A stretch of 10,602 nucleotides of DNA from an uncultured Collinsella sp. (GTDB lineage Bacteria; Actinomycetota; Coriobacteriia; Coriobacteriales; Coriobacteriaceae). The stretch is from positions 1-10,602 of the forward strand of contig CABSMX010000076.1 in assembly GCA_902478945.1 (NCBI GenBank), read 5' to 3'. This document shows, one piece after another, positions 1-6,591 of the stretch (position 1 is its first letter; each line of letters starts with the position of its first letter). The notes beneath the pieces are model-generated. The model did no database searches. It was not told where the DNA came from and saw only the letters and a list, made by a program, of their open reading frames with translations. The position numbers and the translations under genes are program-made.

Positions 1-26
1 CAGCGTCAGATGTGTATAAGAGACAG
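1..26 (+). other. Sequencing adapter (Nextera/Tn5 read-1 arm), not genomic
   Basis: Positions 8-26 are the 19-bp Tn5 mosaic end AGATGTGTATAAGAGACAG, and positions 1-7 continue it exactly as the Nextera read-1 adapter does. The same adapter appears in reverse complement at the right end of the window. This is library DNA left untrimmed, so biological sequence starts at 27 and the gene crossing this edge is cut artificially. Confidence 0.97.
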
Positions 27-1180
27 TATCCCACGCTCGCGTCCAGAAGCTCGAGCCCATGGTGCTTTTTAGCGGGTCCAGCCTGTTTGGGCGAACGTGC
101 CGCAACGGCGCCGACCGCAAAAAGGACCGCGACGTATGCCAGGGCCACGGCAAGCATCGATGCTCTGCCTGAACCGGAGCCAATGAATTCCGTCGGGAAG
201 CATCCCACGTAACCCGTTGCCTCGATAGGCGAGAACACGGCCAGCGGCAGGAGATTGAGCGCGGCGTTATGCTCCAGCGCCGAATCGGACAGTAACGGGA
301 ATGCCGGGGCCGCGACAAGCAGCGCGGAGGCAAGGGGGCCCGCGAGGACGCGCCTCGTTGCGGTCGATAGGACGACGGAGCAAACGGATATCAAGGTTCC
401 GCCCGCAAGCAGCGCGAGAAGCAGGGTCGTGAAGACGTTTCCCGCGGTCGTGGTGGTAAGCGCGCCGTCATGGAAGAAGGCGATCGGGTACCCAATTTGC
501 CCGAATCCGTTTAGGGCCAAGGCGCAAATGCCCCCGGGTGCGAGGCCGGCGAGGAGCATCGCGGTCCCCGCGCCGATTATCGAAAACACGATCTGGATAA
601 GGCGCCGGAATTTGGGCGCGGGCGCCTTCGCCGCCAGGGTCCCGGGCCTTGTGGCGCCGAGCACGAGTATCGACGAGAGAAGGAAGGGGATGAAGGGAAG
701 GAAAGACGGCGCCGTGGCAATGGCGTAAGGCAGGAAGGAAAGGAATGGCAGGTCGTTTGCGGAGGCCGGGATATCCGTGATGCCGGAGCTGCTCAGGGCA
801 CGGCAATACGCGAGGTCTGCGTCATTGGTCTCTCGGTCTCCCACGATGGACCCGGATTGGAAGCCTTCGCCCATGAGCGCGTAGTAGCTCTCGGCAGAAT
901 CGAGAAAGGCGGCGTCGGTTTGAGCTGCGAGGGCGGCGTTCGCGTATCTCGCAAGCTCCGCGTCATTTTGCTGCTCTGGAGATAGGTCTGTGCCGCTGGC
1001 CCGGGGCGCGCGCGTATTGAATGCGTCGACAAAGCCCTGCATGCCCTGCTTCATAAAGAAGGGCCCGTAGATGGGTGAATTGAACGCAATGGGGATGGAG
1101 AAGGCTGCGGCGAGAACGAGCGTAGAGATCCATACGGCCCTGTCTCTTAGGATTAGTTTGAGAAGAAGTCGACAGTACAT
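27..1180 (-). CDS. ABC-2-type transporter permease-like membrane protein, C-terminus missing
   Basis: The minus strand is open from an ATG at 1180 to the left edge without a stop (384 codons). The gene is therefore partial at its 3' end, cut by the adapter. An AGGTG ribosome binding site lies 7 bases before the ATG. The product begins MYCRLLLKLILRDRAVWIST. A first membrane segment spans about residues 15-34, followed by a roughly 110-residue hydrophilic, probably extracytoplasmic, stretch (about 36-144). Hydrophobic segments follow at about 147-176, 196-223, 249-271, 278-297 and 341-361. One segment, a large external loop, then a bundle of segments is the topology of ABC-2/NatB-like exporter permeases. 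I see no sequence motif that proves the family or gives a substrate, and no ATPase gene is in the window; a partner could lie beyond the left edge. Codons end mostly in G or C, as in a real gene, whereas the other frames give no protein-like sequence. Confidence 0.75.
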
Positions 1181-1341
1181 TTAGAAGCACCTACATTTCT
1201 CAAAGCATCGTTAGATTAATAATGACAGACCGAATGAAGATGCGTGCGATGGGGCGAGGCGAATGGCTGAGCGGTATCGATACGCGGGTTCAACGGTATT
1301 AAATTGACCACATAGATTATTAACTTGCATTTCTAACAGTT

Positions 1342-1372
1342 AAGGAGACGGGTGCTTTCCAGCACACTCCTT
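1342..1372. repeat. Imperfect hairpin in the permease/pgsA intergenic region
   Basis: AAGGAG (1342-1347) pairs with CTCCTT (1367-1372), and inside it GTGCT (1352-1356) pairs with AGCAC (1361-1365) around a TTCC loop. The two stems are separated by an unequal internal bulge. No T-run follows on the right, so it is not a clear intrinsic terminator. It could be an operator or an RNA structure, or chance. Confidence 0.35.
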
Positions 1373-1491
1373 CGATGATGCCTTCCGCTAGTTGCTATGC
1401 CGGTTTCAGCCAACAAAGAATGTGCCCGGGCGCTCAGGTTCACCGTTAGCGTTGGCAACATATGAGATGATGCACACGCGCAACAAAAACG

Positions 1492-1546
1492 TGTACATCA
1501 CCCTCCAAAACCGACATTTTTCGACATGTTTGGAGGCTGATGTACA
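1492..1546. repeat. Long inverted repeat (18-bp arms, 17 matching) upstream of pgsA
   Basis: The left arm TGTACATCAcCCTCCAAA (1492-1509) is the reverse complement of the right arm TTTGGAGGcTGATGTACA (1529-1546) at 17 of 18 positions; the single mismatch is 1501 against 1537. The 19-base spacer contains CGACAT twice (1512-1517 and 1522-1527). There is no T-run after it, so a terminator is unlikely. It may be a binding site for a dimeric regulator, a folded leader RNA, or a dispersed repeat of the genome. The right arm also puts GGAGG three bases before an in-frame ATG at 1540 (see pgsA). Confidence 0.7.
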
Positions 1547-1663
1547 TAAATGTGAGTTCCCGCCCCGCCAACAACACCCTCCACATGTCTGGACTCTCTA
1601 TGCTCTCGCTGGATAGACATCGCCAGAACGGGTATAGTATCGAAAGTTTTGTCGTTTACCAGC

Positions 1664-1677
1664 GGGGGAGTCCTGTG
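1664..1677 (+). promoter_or_regulatory. Ribosome binding site and GTG start of pgsA
   Basis: GGGGGAG (1664-1670) stands four bases before GTG at 1675-1677. It decides the start of pgsA over the in-frame ATG at 1540, because the 45 extra residues that start would add have no family character, while the residues after the GTG (a basic stretch, then the first membrane helix) look like a usual N-terminus. Confidence 0.65.
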
Positions 1678-2379
1678 GGCATCAAAAAGAAGATCAAAAA
1701 GGAGCTTATCGGCACTTCCGATTACCCGTCGAATAAGATCTTCACGATCTCCAATTTCATTACCTTCACGCGCCTGATCCTCACGCTGGTCTTCCTGTAC
1801 CTGTTTGTGACGGACAACAACCGTGTCGTCGCCATCGTCATCTATGCCATCGCGGCCTCCACCGACTGGATGGACGGCCAGATTGCCCGCATGACCAAAA
1901 CGGTCTCGTGGCTCGGCAAGGTTATGGATCCCATCTGCGACCGTGCGCTGCTATTTACCGGCGTACTGGGCCTGGTGGTCCGCGGCGAGCTTCCCATCTG
2001 GGTCTGCGTGCTCATCATTGGTCGCGATATCTACCTTGGTATCGGCACGCTCATCGTGCGCCACTATCACCGCCGCCCCATCGACGTCGTCTTTCCCGGC
2101 AAGATTGCGACGGCGCTGCTCATGACCGGCTTCTCGCTCATGCTGTTGGGCTTTCCCACTGTGGATGGCTGGCATCTGCTGCCCGCCACGTTCACGGCCT
2201 TCCCGGGCCTCAACGGCAGCCCGGTACCGCTTGGCATCTTCTTTGTGTACGGCGGCGTCATCTTCTCCATGCTCACCGCCGTCATCTATTCCATTAAGGG
2301 TGGAGCGGCCATTAAACAAGCCGTGGCGCATCCCGAGGACGAAGACATCGACTTTCTTAACCCCGAAATCGAAGACTAA
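1675..2379 (+). CDS. pgsA: CDP-diacylglycerol-glycerol-3-phosphate 3-phosphatidyltransferase (PGP synthase)
   Basis: Integral membrane enzyme that joins CDP-diacylglycerol and glycerol-3-phosphate to make phosphatidylglycerophosphate, the first committed step to phosphatidylglycerol and cardiolipin. From the GTG start it is 234 residues, a little longer than typical PgsA. The CDP-alcohol phosphatidyltransferase signature D-x2-DG-x2-AR-x8-G-x3-D-x3-D is complete, with D64, D67, G68, A71, R72, G81, D85 and D89. A basic N-terminus (residues 4-9) precedes hydrophobic helices at about 28-46 and 51-62 and several more to about residue 215; the tail is acidic. The signature alone does not fix the acceptor alcohol, so a related enzyme such as a phosphatidylinositol-phosphate synthase is possible; the SNFITFTRL start of the first helix favours PgsA. 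It heads a five-gene same-strand cluster. An alternative ATG at 1540 would add 45 residues. Confidence 0.85.
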   Translation: MGIKKKIKKELIGTSDYPSNKIFTISNFITFTRLILTLVFLYLFVTDNNRVVAIVIYAIAASTDWMDGQIARMTKTVSWLGKVMDPICDRALLFTGVLGLVVRGELPIWVCVLIIGRDIYLGIGTLIVRHYHRRPIDVVFPGKIATALLMTGFSLMLLGFPTVDGWHLLPATFTAFPGLNGSPVPLGIFFVYGGVIFSMLTAVIYSIKGGAAIKQAVAHPEDEDIDFLNPEIED

Positions 2380-2445
2380 GTCGTTGGGGTATGATTACGT
2401 ACAGTTCATTCTTTGCGGCATGTCCGCGTTAAGTTAGGGGTTGTC

Positions 2446-2880
2446 ATGGACAACATGGTTAACAATATGCCTCAGAACGATAAGGCCTCAGACGCCACCT
2501 GCGTTTTCCGCGTTCCTTCGAGCGATGTCACCGTTCCCGACCTCATGGCCAACGTGCACATCACCGCGCCCGTCTTATCTATCGTCAAAGGCCCTCAAAC
2601 CGGTGCAGCCTTTAAGCTCGAGGATAATGTGACCACCATCGGCCGCGATCCCGCTAACGGCATCTTCCTCAACGACATGACCGTGTCGCGTAGCCATGCG
2701 CGCATTATTCGCGAGGGTCTGGGTGCCCGCATCGAAGACCTGGGCTCGCTCAACGGTACGTGGGTTGACGGCGCTATCGTCAACGGCGCACCGCTGCACG
2801 ATGGCTCTTCCGTCCAGATCGGTACGTTTACGCTCATCTACCACGAGAGCACGCCGGAGCGCATCGAAACCGGTGAGTAG
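2446..2880 (+). CDS. garA: GarA/OdhI-like FHA-domain phospho-switch protein
   Basis: Small cytosolic signalling protein of 144 residues. The N-terminal tail contains DATCVFR (residues 16-22), which lines up with the ETTSVFR motif of mycobacterial GarA and corynebacterial OdhI, where Ser/Thr kinases phosphorylate a threonine; here that residue would be T18. A forkhead-associated domain spans about 43-133, with the expected phosphothreonine-binding residues G66, R67, S81, H84, N103 and G104. In the known family, phosphorylation makes the tail bind its own FHA domain and stops the protein from controlling 2-oxoglutarate dehydrogenase and glutamate enzymes. The targets in this organism are unknown. 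The start is the ATG at 2446, with TTAGGGG five bases upstream; a TTG at 2413 in frame has no good ribosome binding site. The following MerR gene begins 3 bases after the stop, which suggests translational coupling. Mycobacteria have the same garA-merR pair. Confidence 0.82.
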   Translation: MDNMVNNMPQNDKASDATCVFRVPSSDVTVPDLMANVHITAPVLSIVKGPQTGAAFKLEDNVTTIGRDPANGIFLNDMTVSRSHARIIREGLGARIEDLGSLNGTWVDGAIVNGAPLHDGSSVQIGTFTLIYHESTPERIETGE

Positions 2881-2883
2881 GGC

Positions 2884-3768
2884 ATGGCCGAACGCAATTA
2901 TCTGAGTATCGGCCAGGTCGTCAATCTACTTCGAGGCGCATACCCCGATCTTTCGAACTCAAAAATTAGATTTCTCGAAGATGAGGGGCTCATCACCCCT
3001 CATCGCACGCCTAAGGGCTATCGTCAGTACTCCAAGGAGGACGTTGACCGCCTGGAGGTCATTCTGCACCTCCAGAAGACTCGCTACATGCCGCTCAACG
3101 TGATCAAGCAGCGCCTGGAAAACGCCACGGACCTGTCTACGCTCGCCTACGAGGTGGGCCTGTTGTCCGATGTTCCGCTCAAGACGGAACCCAAGGAGAC
3201 TAAGCAAAAACTGCATCCCATCGAGACCATCCCCGATATGCTCGGAGTCGAGATCTCGTTTATCCGCTCCCTGGCCGAAAACGACCTCATTCGCATCATC
3301 AAAAGCCCGCAGAATCGCGAGCTTGTCGATGGCCGCGATTTCCCAATCATCCGCTATTGCTCCGAGCTTTCGCGCTTCCATATCGAGCCGCGCAACCTGC
3401 GCCAGTACGTATCGTCCGCAAACCGCGAGTCCTCGATGTTTGAGCAGGTTCTCGTGAGCATGCTCGGCATGGATACCTCCGATGACGAGCGCGATGCCAA
3501 GCTCGAGCGTGCGTTTAAGAAGCTGCATGACCTCACCGAGGGCGTCCATACCGCTCTGCTCAAGAACCGTGTATTCGAGTCGCTCAACGCCGTGGTGGAG
3601 GATGCCGATATCGATGCCCTCGACGAGGAGATCGCACGCTCCGAGTCAACCAAGGCCAAAAGCGAAGAGACATCTACCTCCGCGGTCCCCGTGCGTGAGG
3701 AATCCCTCGTGCAGCCGCTCAAGGTTGTCGCCCCCTCACGCGCCGGCACCGCCAGCGCGGCCAAATAG
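2884..3768 (+). CDS. ftsR: MerR-family transcriptional regulator, FtsR/Rv1828-like
   Basis: DNA-binding regulator of 294 residues. The N-terminal winged helix-turn-helix (about 7-78) has the subfamily-typical SKIRFLEDEGLITPHRTPKGY at 26-46 instead of the usual MerR start. A second, MerR-like half follows at about 115-175 (IPDMLGVEISFIRSLAENDL at 116-135), then a helical region at about 175-240 probably involved in dimer formation. The tail (about 250-294) is Ser/Ala/Glu-rich and probably disordered. This layout matches mycobacterial Rv1828 and corynebacterial FtsR, the latter reported as an activator of the cell-division gene ftsZ. That role here is inference from similarity and from lying directly behind the garA-like gene, as in mycobacteria. 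The ribosome binding site overlaps the end of the upstream gene (GAGTAGGG). Confidence 0.8.
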   Translation: MAERNYLSIGQVVNLLRGAYPDLSNSKIRFLEDEGLITPHRTPKGYRQYSKEDVDRLEVILHLQKTRYMPLNVIKQRLENATDLSTLAYEVGLLSDVPLKTEPKETKQKLHPIETIPDMLGVEISFIRSLAENDLIRIIKSPQNRELVDGRDFPIIRYCSELSRFHIEPRNLRQYVSSANRESSMFEQVLVSMLGMDTSDDERDAKLERAFKKLHDLTEGVHTALLKNRVFESLNAVVEDADIDALDEEIARSESTKAKSEETSTSAVPVREESLVQPLKVVAPSRAGTASAAK

Positions 3769-3806
3769 ACGCTGCTACAAACCAGCCTCCCCTGAAAGGT
3801 CATGCC

Positions 3807-4337
3807 ATGTACGACTTCGAATCTCACATCGTCGACATCCCCGACTATCCCGAGCCCGGAGTTGTCTTTAAGGACATCACGCCGCTCTTTGGTAATCCCG
3901 AAGCGCTAAAGGCCATGGTAGATGCCCTGGCCGAGCATTTTGCCGGCATGGGCATCACCAAGGTCGTGGGTCCCGAGGCTCGCGGCTTTATGGTCGGCGT
4001 GCCCGTGGCCGTCGCCCTGGGCGCTGGCTTTGTGCCCGCACGCAAGCCGGGCAAGCTGCCTCGCAAGACGGTGAGCGAGAGCTACGAGCTCGAATATGGC
4101 ACCGACTCTATCGAGATCCACGCCGATGCCATTACCTCTAAAGATACCGTGTTGATTCTGGACGACTTGGTCGCGACGGGCGGAACCGTCGAGGCAACAG
4201 GTAAACTGGTGCGAGATATGGGCGCAAAGCTTGTGGGTTACGGTTGTATCCTCGAGCTTGCGTTTCTTAACCCGCGCAAGAAGCTCACGCCTTCCAACGA
4301 GGACGTCGAGCTCTTTAGCCTGGTAACGGTGGACTAG
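3807..4337 (+). CDS. apt: Adenine phosphoribosyltransferase
   Basis: Cytosolic purine-salvage enzyme converting adenine and PRPP to AMP and pyrophosphate. The 176-residue length is normal for the family. The N-terminal IPDYPEPGVVFKDITPLF (11-28) is the classic Apt signature, GPEARGF (55-61) forms part of the base-binding side, and the PRPP-binding loop VLILDDLVATGGT lies at 115-127. RKPGKLP (79-85) is the flexible flap. The ATG at 3807 has AAAGG about 8 bases upstream; an ATG at 3802 is out of frame. It lies 38 bases behind the MerR gene and 32 before the hydrolase gene, with no terminator on either side, so it is probably co-transcribed. Its functional link to the neighbours is not obvious. 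Confidence 0.97.
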   Translation: MYDFESHIVDIPDYPEPGVVFKDITPLFGNPEALKAMVDALAEHFAGMGITKVVGPEARGFMVGVPVAVALGAGFVPARKPGKLPRKTVSESYELEYGTDSIEIHADAITSKDTVLILDDLVATGGTVEATGKLVRDMGAKLVGYGCILELAFLNPRKKLTPSNEDVELFSLVTVD

Positions 4338-4369
4338 CCGCTACCCTTAGATACCGGAAAGGAAGCTCC

Positions 4370-5476
4370 ATGCGCACAGCAAATACGCACAAAAACATGG
4401 CACGCTGCGCTGCTACGGCAACCCTCGCTTGTGTTTTGGGCCTGGGCCTCGCGGCTCCGGCCTATGCCGATACCGCATCCGACCTTGCCGCCGCTCGTAC
4501 CAAACTCGAGCAGATCGGCACGCAGACCCAGCAAATTCATGAAGAACTCTCCGCACAGACGCAGGAGCTTGATCAGACTGCAGGCGAGATCACGCAAAAG
4601 CAGCAAGAGATTGCCGAGGGCCAGGCAAAGCTTTCGAGCTACGTTGCCGGTGAGTACAAGACCGGCGGTCTGAGTCTCCTTCAGGTTCTGACGGGCGTCG
4701 ACGATCTGGGCGACATGCTCAACCGTCTGTTCTATTACGGCAAGGTTTCCGACAAGCAGGCCCAGACCATTCAGGATGTCAAGGACCTTAAGCAGCAGCT
4801 CACTGATAAGCAGGCCGAGCAGGAGAAGAACGTCGCCGCGACGCAGAAGAAGGTCGACGAGCTCAACGCCCAGCAGGCTGAGGCCCAGAGTGTCGTGAGC
4901 TCCCTGGACTCCCAGCTGCAGGCCGAGCTTGCCGCCGAGGCTGAAGCCAACGCAGCACTTCAGGCCGGCATTAACGCCAGCACCGCCGAGAAGGCTACGG
5001 TGAGCAACGACACCGCCGGTACGACTGAGAACACCAACGATGGCGGCAATACGCCCGCGCCCACTCCTACGCCCGCTCCGGCCCCTACGCCGCAGCCCGC
5101 CCCGGCTCCGGCTCCGGCTCCGACGCCTTCCGCACCGAACCAGTCTGTTGACGGCGGCTCCGTTGTTTCGCGTGCCTACAGCAAGCTGGGTTGCGCTTAT
5201 TCCTGGGGCGGCATTGGACCGGACAGCTTTGACTGCTCCGGTTTTGTAAGCTACTGTCTCACGGGCCGCTACTGCCGTCTGGGCACCACCGGCACCTTCA
5301 TGGGTTGGACCCGCGTGTCCGACCCGCAACCGGGCGATGTCGTGGTTAACTCCTACCATACTGGCATCTATATCGGTAATGGTCAGATGATCCATGCTTC
5401 CGACTACAAGACGGGCGTCATCATCAGCTCCGTCGCAGCCGGCATGAACAACAACTACATTTTCGTGCGCTACTAA
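4370..5476 (+). CDS. Secreted NlpC/P60 peptidoglycan hydrolase with coiled coil
   Basis: Exported cell-wall endopeptidase, 368 residues. Signal peptide about 1-33 (basic start, hydrophobic core 19-31, AYA before D34). A long Gln/Glu/Ala-rich coiled coil covers about 35-125 and 127-205, interrupted near 96-125 by a hydrophobic stretch (GLSLLQVLTGVDDLGDMLNR, 100-119), as in PcsB/RipA-type hydrolases. A Pro/Ala/Thr linker spans about 228-258, then a C-terminal NlpC/P60 domain 262-368 with catalytic Cys in DCSGF (C289), His in YHTGIYIG (H330) and a third polar residue probably H342 in MIHAS. NlpC/P60 enzymes usually cut D-Glu-diaminoacyl bonds; in this architecture the coiled coil generally regulates the enzyme, often with an FtsEX-like partner, none of which is in the window. 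The start has GGAAAGGA upstream. It is the last gene of the pgsA cluster, followed by a terminator. Confidence 0.93.
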   Translation: MRTANTHKNMARCAATATLACVLGLGLAAPAYADTASDLAAARTKLEQIGTQTQQIHEELSAQTQELDQTAGEITQKQQEIAEGQAKLSSYVAGEYKTGGLSLLQVLTGVDDLGDMLNRLFYYGKVSDKQAQTIQDVKDLKQQLTDKQAEQEKNVAATQKKVDELNAQQAEAQSVVSSLDSQLQAELAAEAEANAALQAGINASTAEKATVSNDTAGTTENTNDGGNTPAPTPTPAPAPTPQPAPAPAPAPTPSAPNQSVDGGSVVSRAYSKLGCAYSWGGIGPDSFDCSGFVSYCLTGRYCRLGTTGTFMGWTRVSDPQPGDVVVNSYHTGIYIGNGQMIHASDYKTGVIISSVAAGMNNNYIFVRY

Positions 5477-5500
5477 GTCACTCTGTATAGCAAACGAATG

Positions 5501-5540
5501 TGAACCTCGTGGCCTTTGGGCTGCGAGGTTCATTTATTTG
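5501..5540 (+). terminator. Rho-independent terminator of the pgsA-NlpC cluster
   Basis: TGAACCTCG (5501-5509) pairs perfectly with CGAGGTTCA (5524-5532) around a 14-base loop, followed by the T-rich TTTATTTG. It stands 25 bases after the hydrolase stop and closes the five-gene cluster. Confidence 0.85.
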
Positions 5541-5570
5541 TGACCGTGCTCCATACATGACCCCAATGAG

Positions 5571-5639
5571 CTAGTTTTCAATACTAGATGCACGTTTCAA
5601 AGGTAAGCAAGATGGCTATAATAAATGAGAAACATCTAG
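5571..5639 (+). promoter_or_regulatory. degV promoter with flanking CTAG-containing inverted repeats
   Basis: A perfect -10 hexamer TATAAT is at 5617-5622; the -35 is weak (GTTTCA at 5594-5599 with a 17-base spacer). Two inverted repeats surround it. CTAGT-N7-ACTAG lies at 5571-5587, and CTAGATG (5584-5590) is repeated inverted as CATCTAG (5633-5639), with centres 50 bp apart. CTAGAT half-sites also make up the palindrome in the promoter of the DUF1836 regulator. A strong -10 with a poor -35 would fit an activated or repressed promoter, but that is inference. Confidence 0.6.
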
Positions 5640-5651
5640 AAAGGACCCTCT

Positions 5652-6518
5652 ATGAGCTGGGCACTTATCTCCGATTCGAGCTGCAACCTCCGCGATTGGC
5701 AACCGACCGCGCCCCATACCACCTTTGCATTTGCACCCCTCAAAATTCGAGTGGGGGAGCGCGAGTTCGTCGATGACCTCACGCTCGATGTTCACGAACT
5801 CAATTGCGCCGTGCAGGCGGAGTCGAGCGCTTCTTCGAGCGCCTGTCCGAGCGTAGGCGAGTGGACCGAACTCTTTAGGCTTGCCGACAAGACGATTTGC
5901 ATGCCCATCTCCGAGGGAGTCTCGGGAAGCTACAATGCCGCGGCCACCGCACGTGACATGGTGCTTGCCGAGGAGCCGGACCGTCAGATTCATTTGGTTA
6001 ACTCGCGAGCCGCAGGTGGCAAAATGGATTTGATCTTCCTGCTGTTCGACCGCTATCTTGCAAGCAACCCAGATGCCTCCTTTGAGGACGCCTGCGCCTA
6101 TTTCGATAGCTTGGAGCAGAACAGCAAGATCCTCTTTAGTTTGTGCAATTACGAAAACCTTGCGAAGGCCGGACGTATCCCTAAGGCGGCCGGCGTTATT
6201 GCTAACAAGCTCAATATCCGCATTTTGGGCACGGCGAGCGAAGCGGGCAAAATTGAACTCGTTGGTCACACCCGCGGCGAAAAGAAGATGCTCACCAAGA
6301 TTGTCGACACCATGGAGGCCGAAGGCTTTACTGGCGGCGAGGTCGTAATCGACCATGTCGAAAATGAGGCGGGCGCCCAGGCACTTGCCAGCCGCATTGT
6401 GGAGCATTGGCCCGGTTCCAAGACCATCATCATGCCCTGCAACGGACTGGATTCATACTATGCCGAGATGCACGGGCTCATTATCGGCTACGGCATGGTC
6501 GTTGCTTCGGGCCGATAA
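5652..6518 (+). CDS. DegV family fatty-acid-binding protein
   Basis: Cytosolic lipid-binding protein of 288 residues, normal family length. DegV proteins bind a single fatty acid between two domains; in Firmicutes the FakB members present it to the kinase FakA for phosphorylation. Seen here: ISDSSCNL (6-13, equivalent of the DS(T/S)xDL start), PISEGVSGSYNAA (85-97, the usual PIS-GLSGTYxSA binding loop), the VNSRAAGGKMD turn (116-126), and AKAGRIPKAAGVIANKLNIRIL (171-192), matching the usual GRI-KA---LNIKPIL element. The C-terminal HGLIIGYG (274-281) lines up with the common H-GPGA element in degenerate form. No FakA-type kinase is in the window, so a role as FakB is unproven. The ATG has AGAAAGGA six bases upstream. 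It is a single-gene transcript with its own promoter and a terminator behind it. Confidence 0.9.
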   Translation: MSWALISDSSCNLRDWQPTAPHTTFAFAPLKIRVGEREFVDDLTLDVHELNCAVQAESSASSSACPSVGEWTELFRLADKTICMPISEGVSGSYNAAATARDMVLAEEPDRQIHLVNSRAAGGKMDLIFLLFDRYLASNPDASFEDACAYFDSLEQNSKILFSLCNYENLAKAGRIPKAAGVIANKLNIRILGTASEAGKIELVGHTRGEKKMLTKIVDTMEAEGFTGGEVVIDHVENEAGAQALASRIVEHWPGSKTIIMPCNGLDSYYAEMHGLIIGYGMVVASGR

Positions 6519-6537
6519 AATCCAACTAAACAAAAAC

Positions 6538-6579
6538 ACGGGCGGGACAAAGTGTCTGATGACTCTTTGTCCCGCCCGT
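6538..6579. terminator. Bidirectional terminator between degV and the DUF1836 gene
   Basis: ACGGGCGGGACAAAG (6538-6552) pairs perfectly with CTTTGTCCCGCCCGT (6565-6579), a 15-bp stem with a 12-base loop. It lies between two convergent genes, 19 bases after degV. Read leftward, the stem is followed by GTTTTTGTTTAG (a good U-tract), and read rightward by CTTGT (poor), so it should stop the minus-strand transcript best. Confidence 0.9.
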
Positions 6580-6591
6580 CTTGTACGTCGG

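Larger units (their letters stand above)
1181..1674. other. Divergent intergenic region (about 490 bp) without a convincing gene
   Basis: This lies between the leftward permease gene and rightward pgsA, so promoters for both should be here. The part from about 1195 to 1345 is AT-rich and probably carries the permease promoter, but I see no clear -35/-10 pair. The right part holds the inverted repeat at 1492-1546 and a -10-like TATAGT at 1633-1638 with only a weak -35 match (CTGGAT, 1609-1614). CCCTCCA occurs at 1501-1507 and 1578-1584, with its core inverted at 1531-1536. Short open frames here do not look like proteins. Confidence 0.6.

Noticed and set aside
255..728. 157-codon plus-strand frame near the left end
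   Set aside because: It is antisense to the membrane-protein frame 27-1180, which shows a proper start, ribosome binding site and membrane-segment pattern. This frame is Ala/Pro/Arg-rich without domain character.
1245..1300. tRNA-like stretch (GAATGGCTGAGCGG ... GGGTTCAA)
   Set aside because: It resembles a D-arm and T-loop, but no acceptor stem, anticodon arm of proper size or CCA-proximal pairing can be drawn.
1540..1674. ATG start of pgsA at 1540 adding 45 residues
   Set aside because: GGAGG is only three bases away and is part of the inverted repeat; the added residues have no family character, and the GTG at 1675 has its own ribosome binding site. It is kept as an alternative in the pgsA entry.
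4334..5533. Open frame of 399 codons on the minus strand over the NlpC/P60 gene
   Set aside because: It is the antisense shadow of a GC-rich gene with clear signal peptide and catalytic domain. The shadow protein has Arg/Gly- and Leu-rich low-complexity stretches and no recognisable domain, and it would cross the terminator at 5501-5540.
5616..6407. 263-codon minus-strand frame over degV
   Set aside because: Shadow of degV, which shows clear family motifs; the shadow has no recognisable domain and its region holds the degV promoter.
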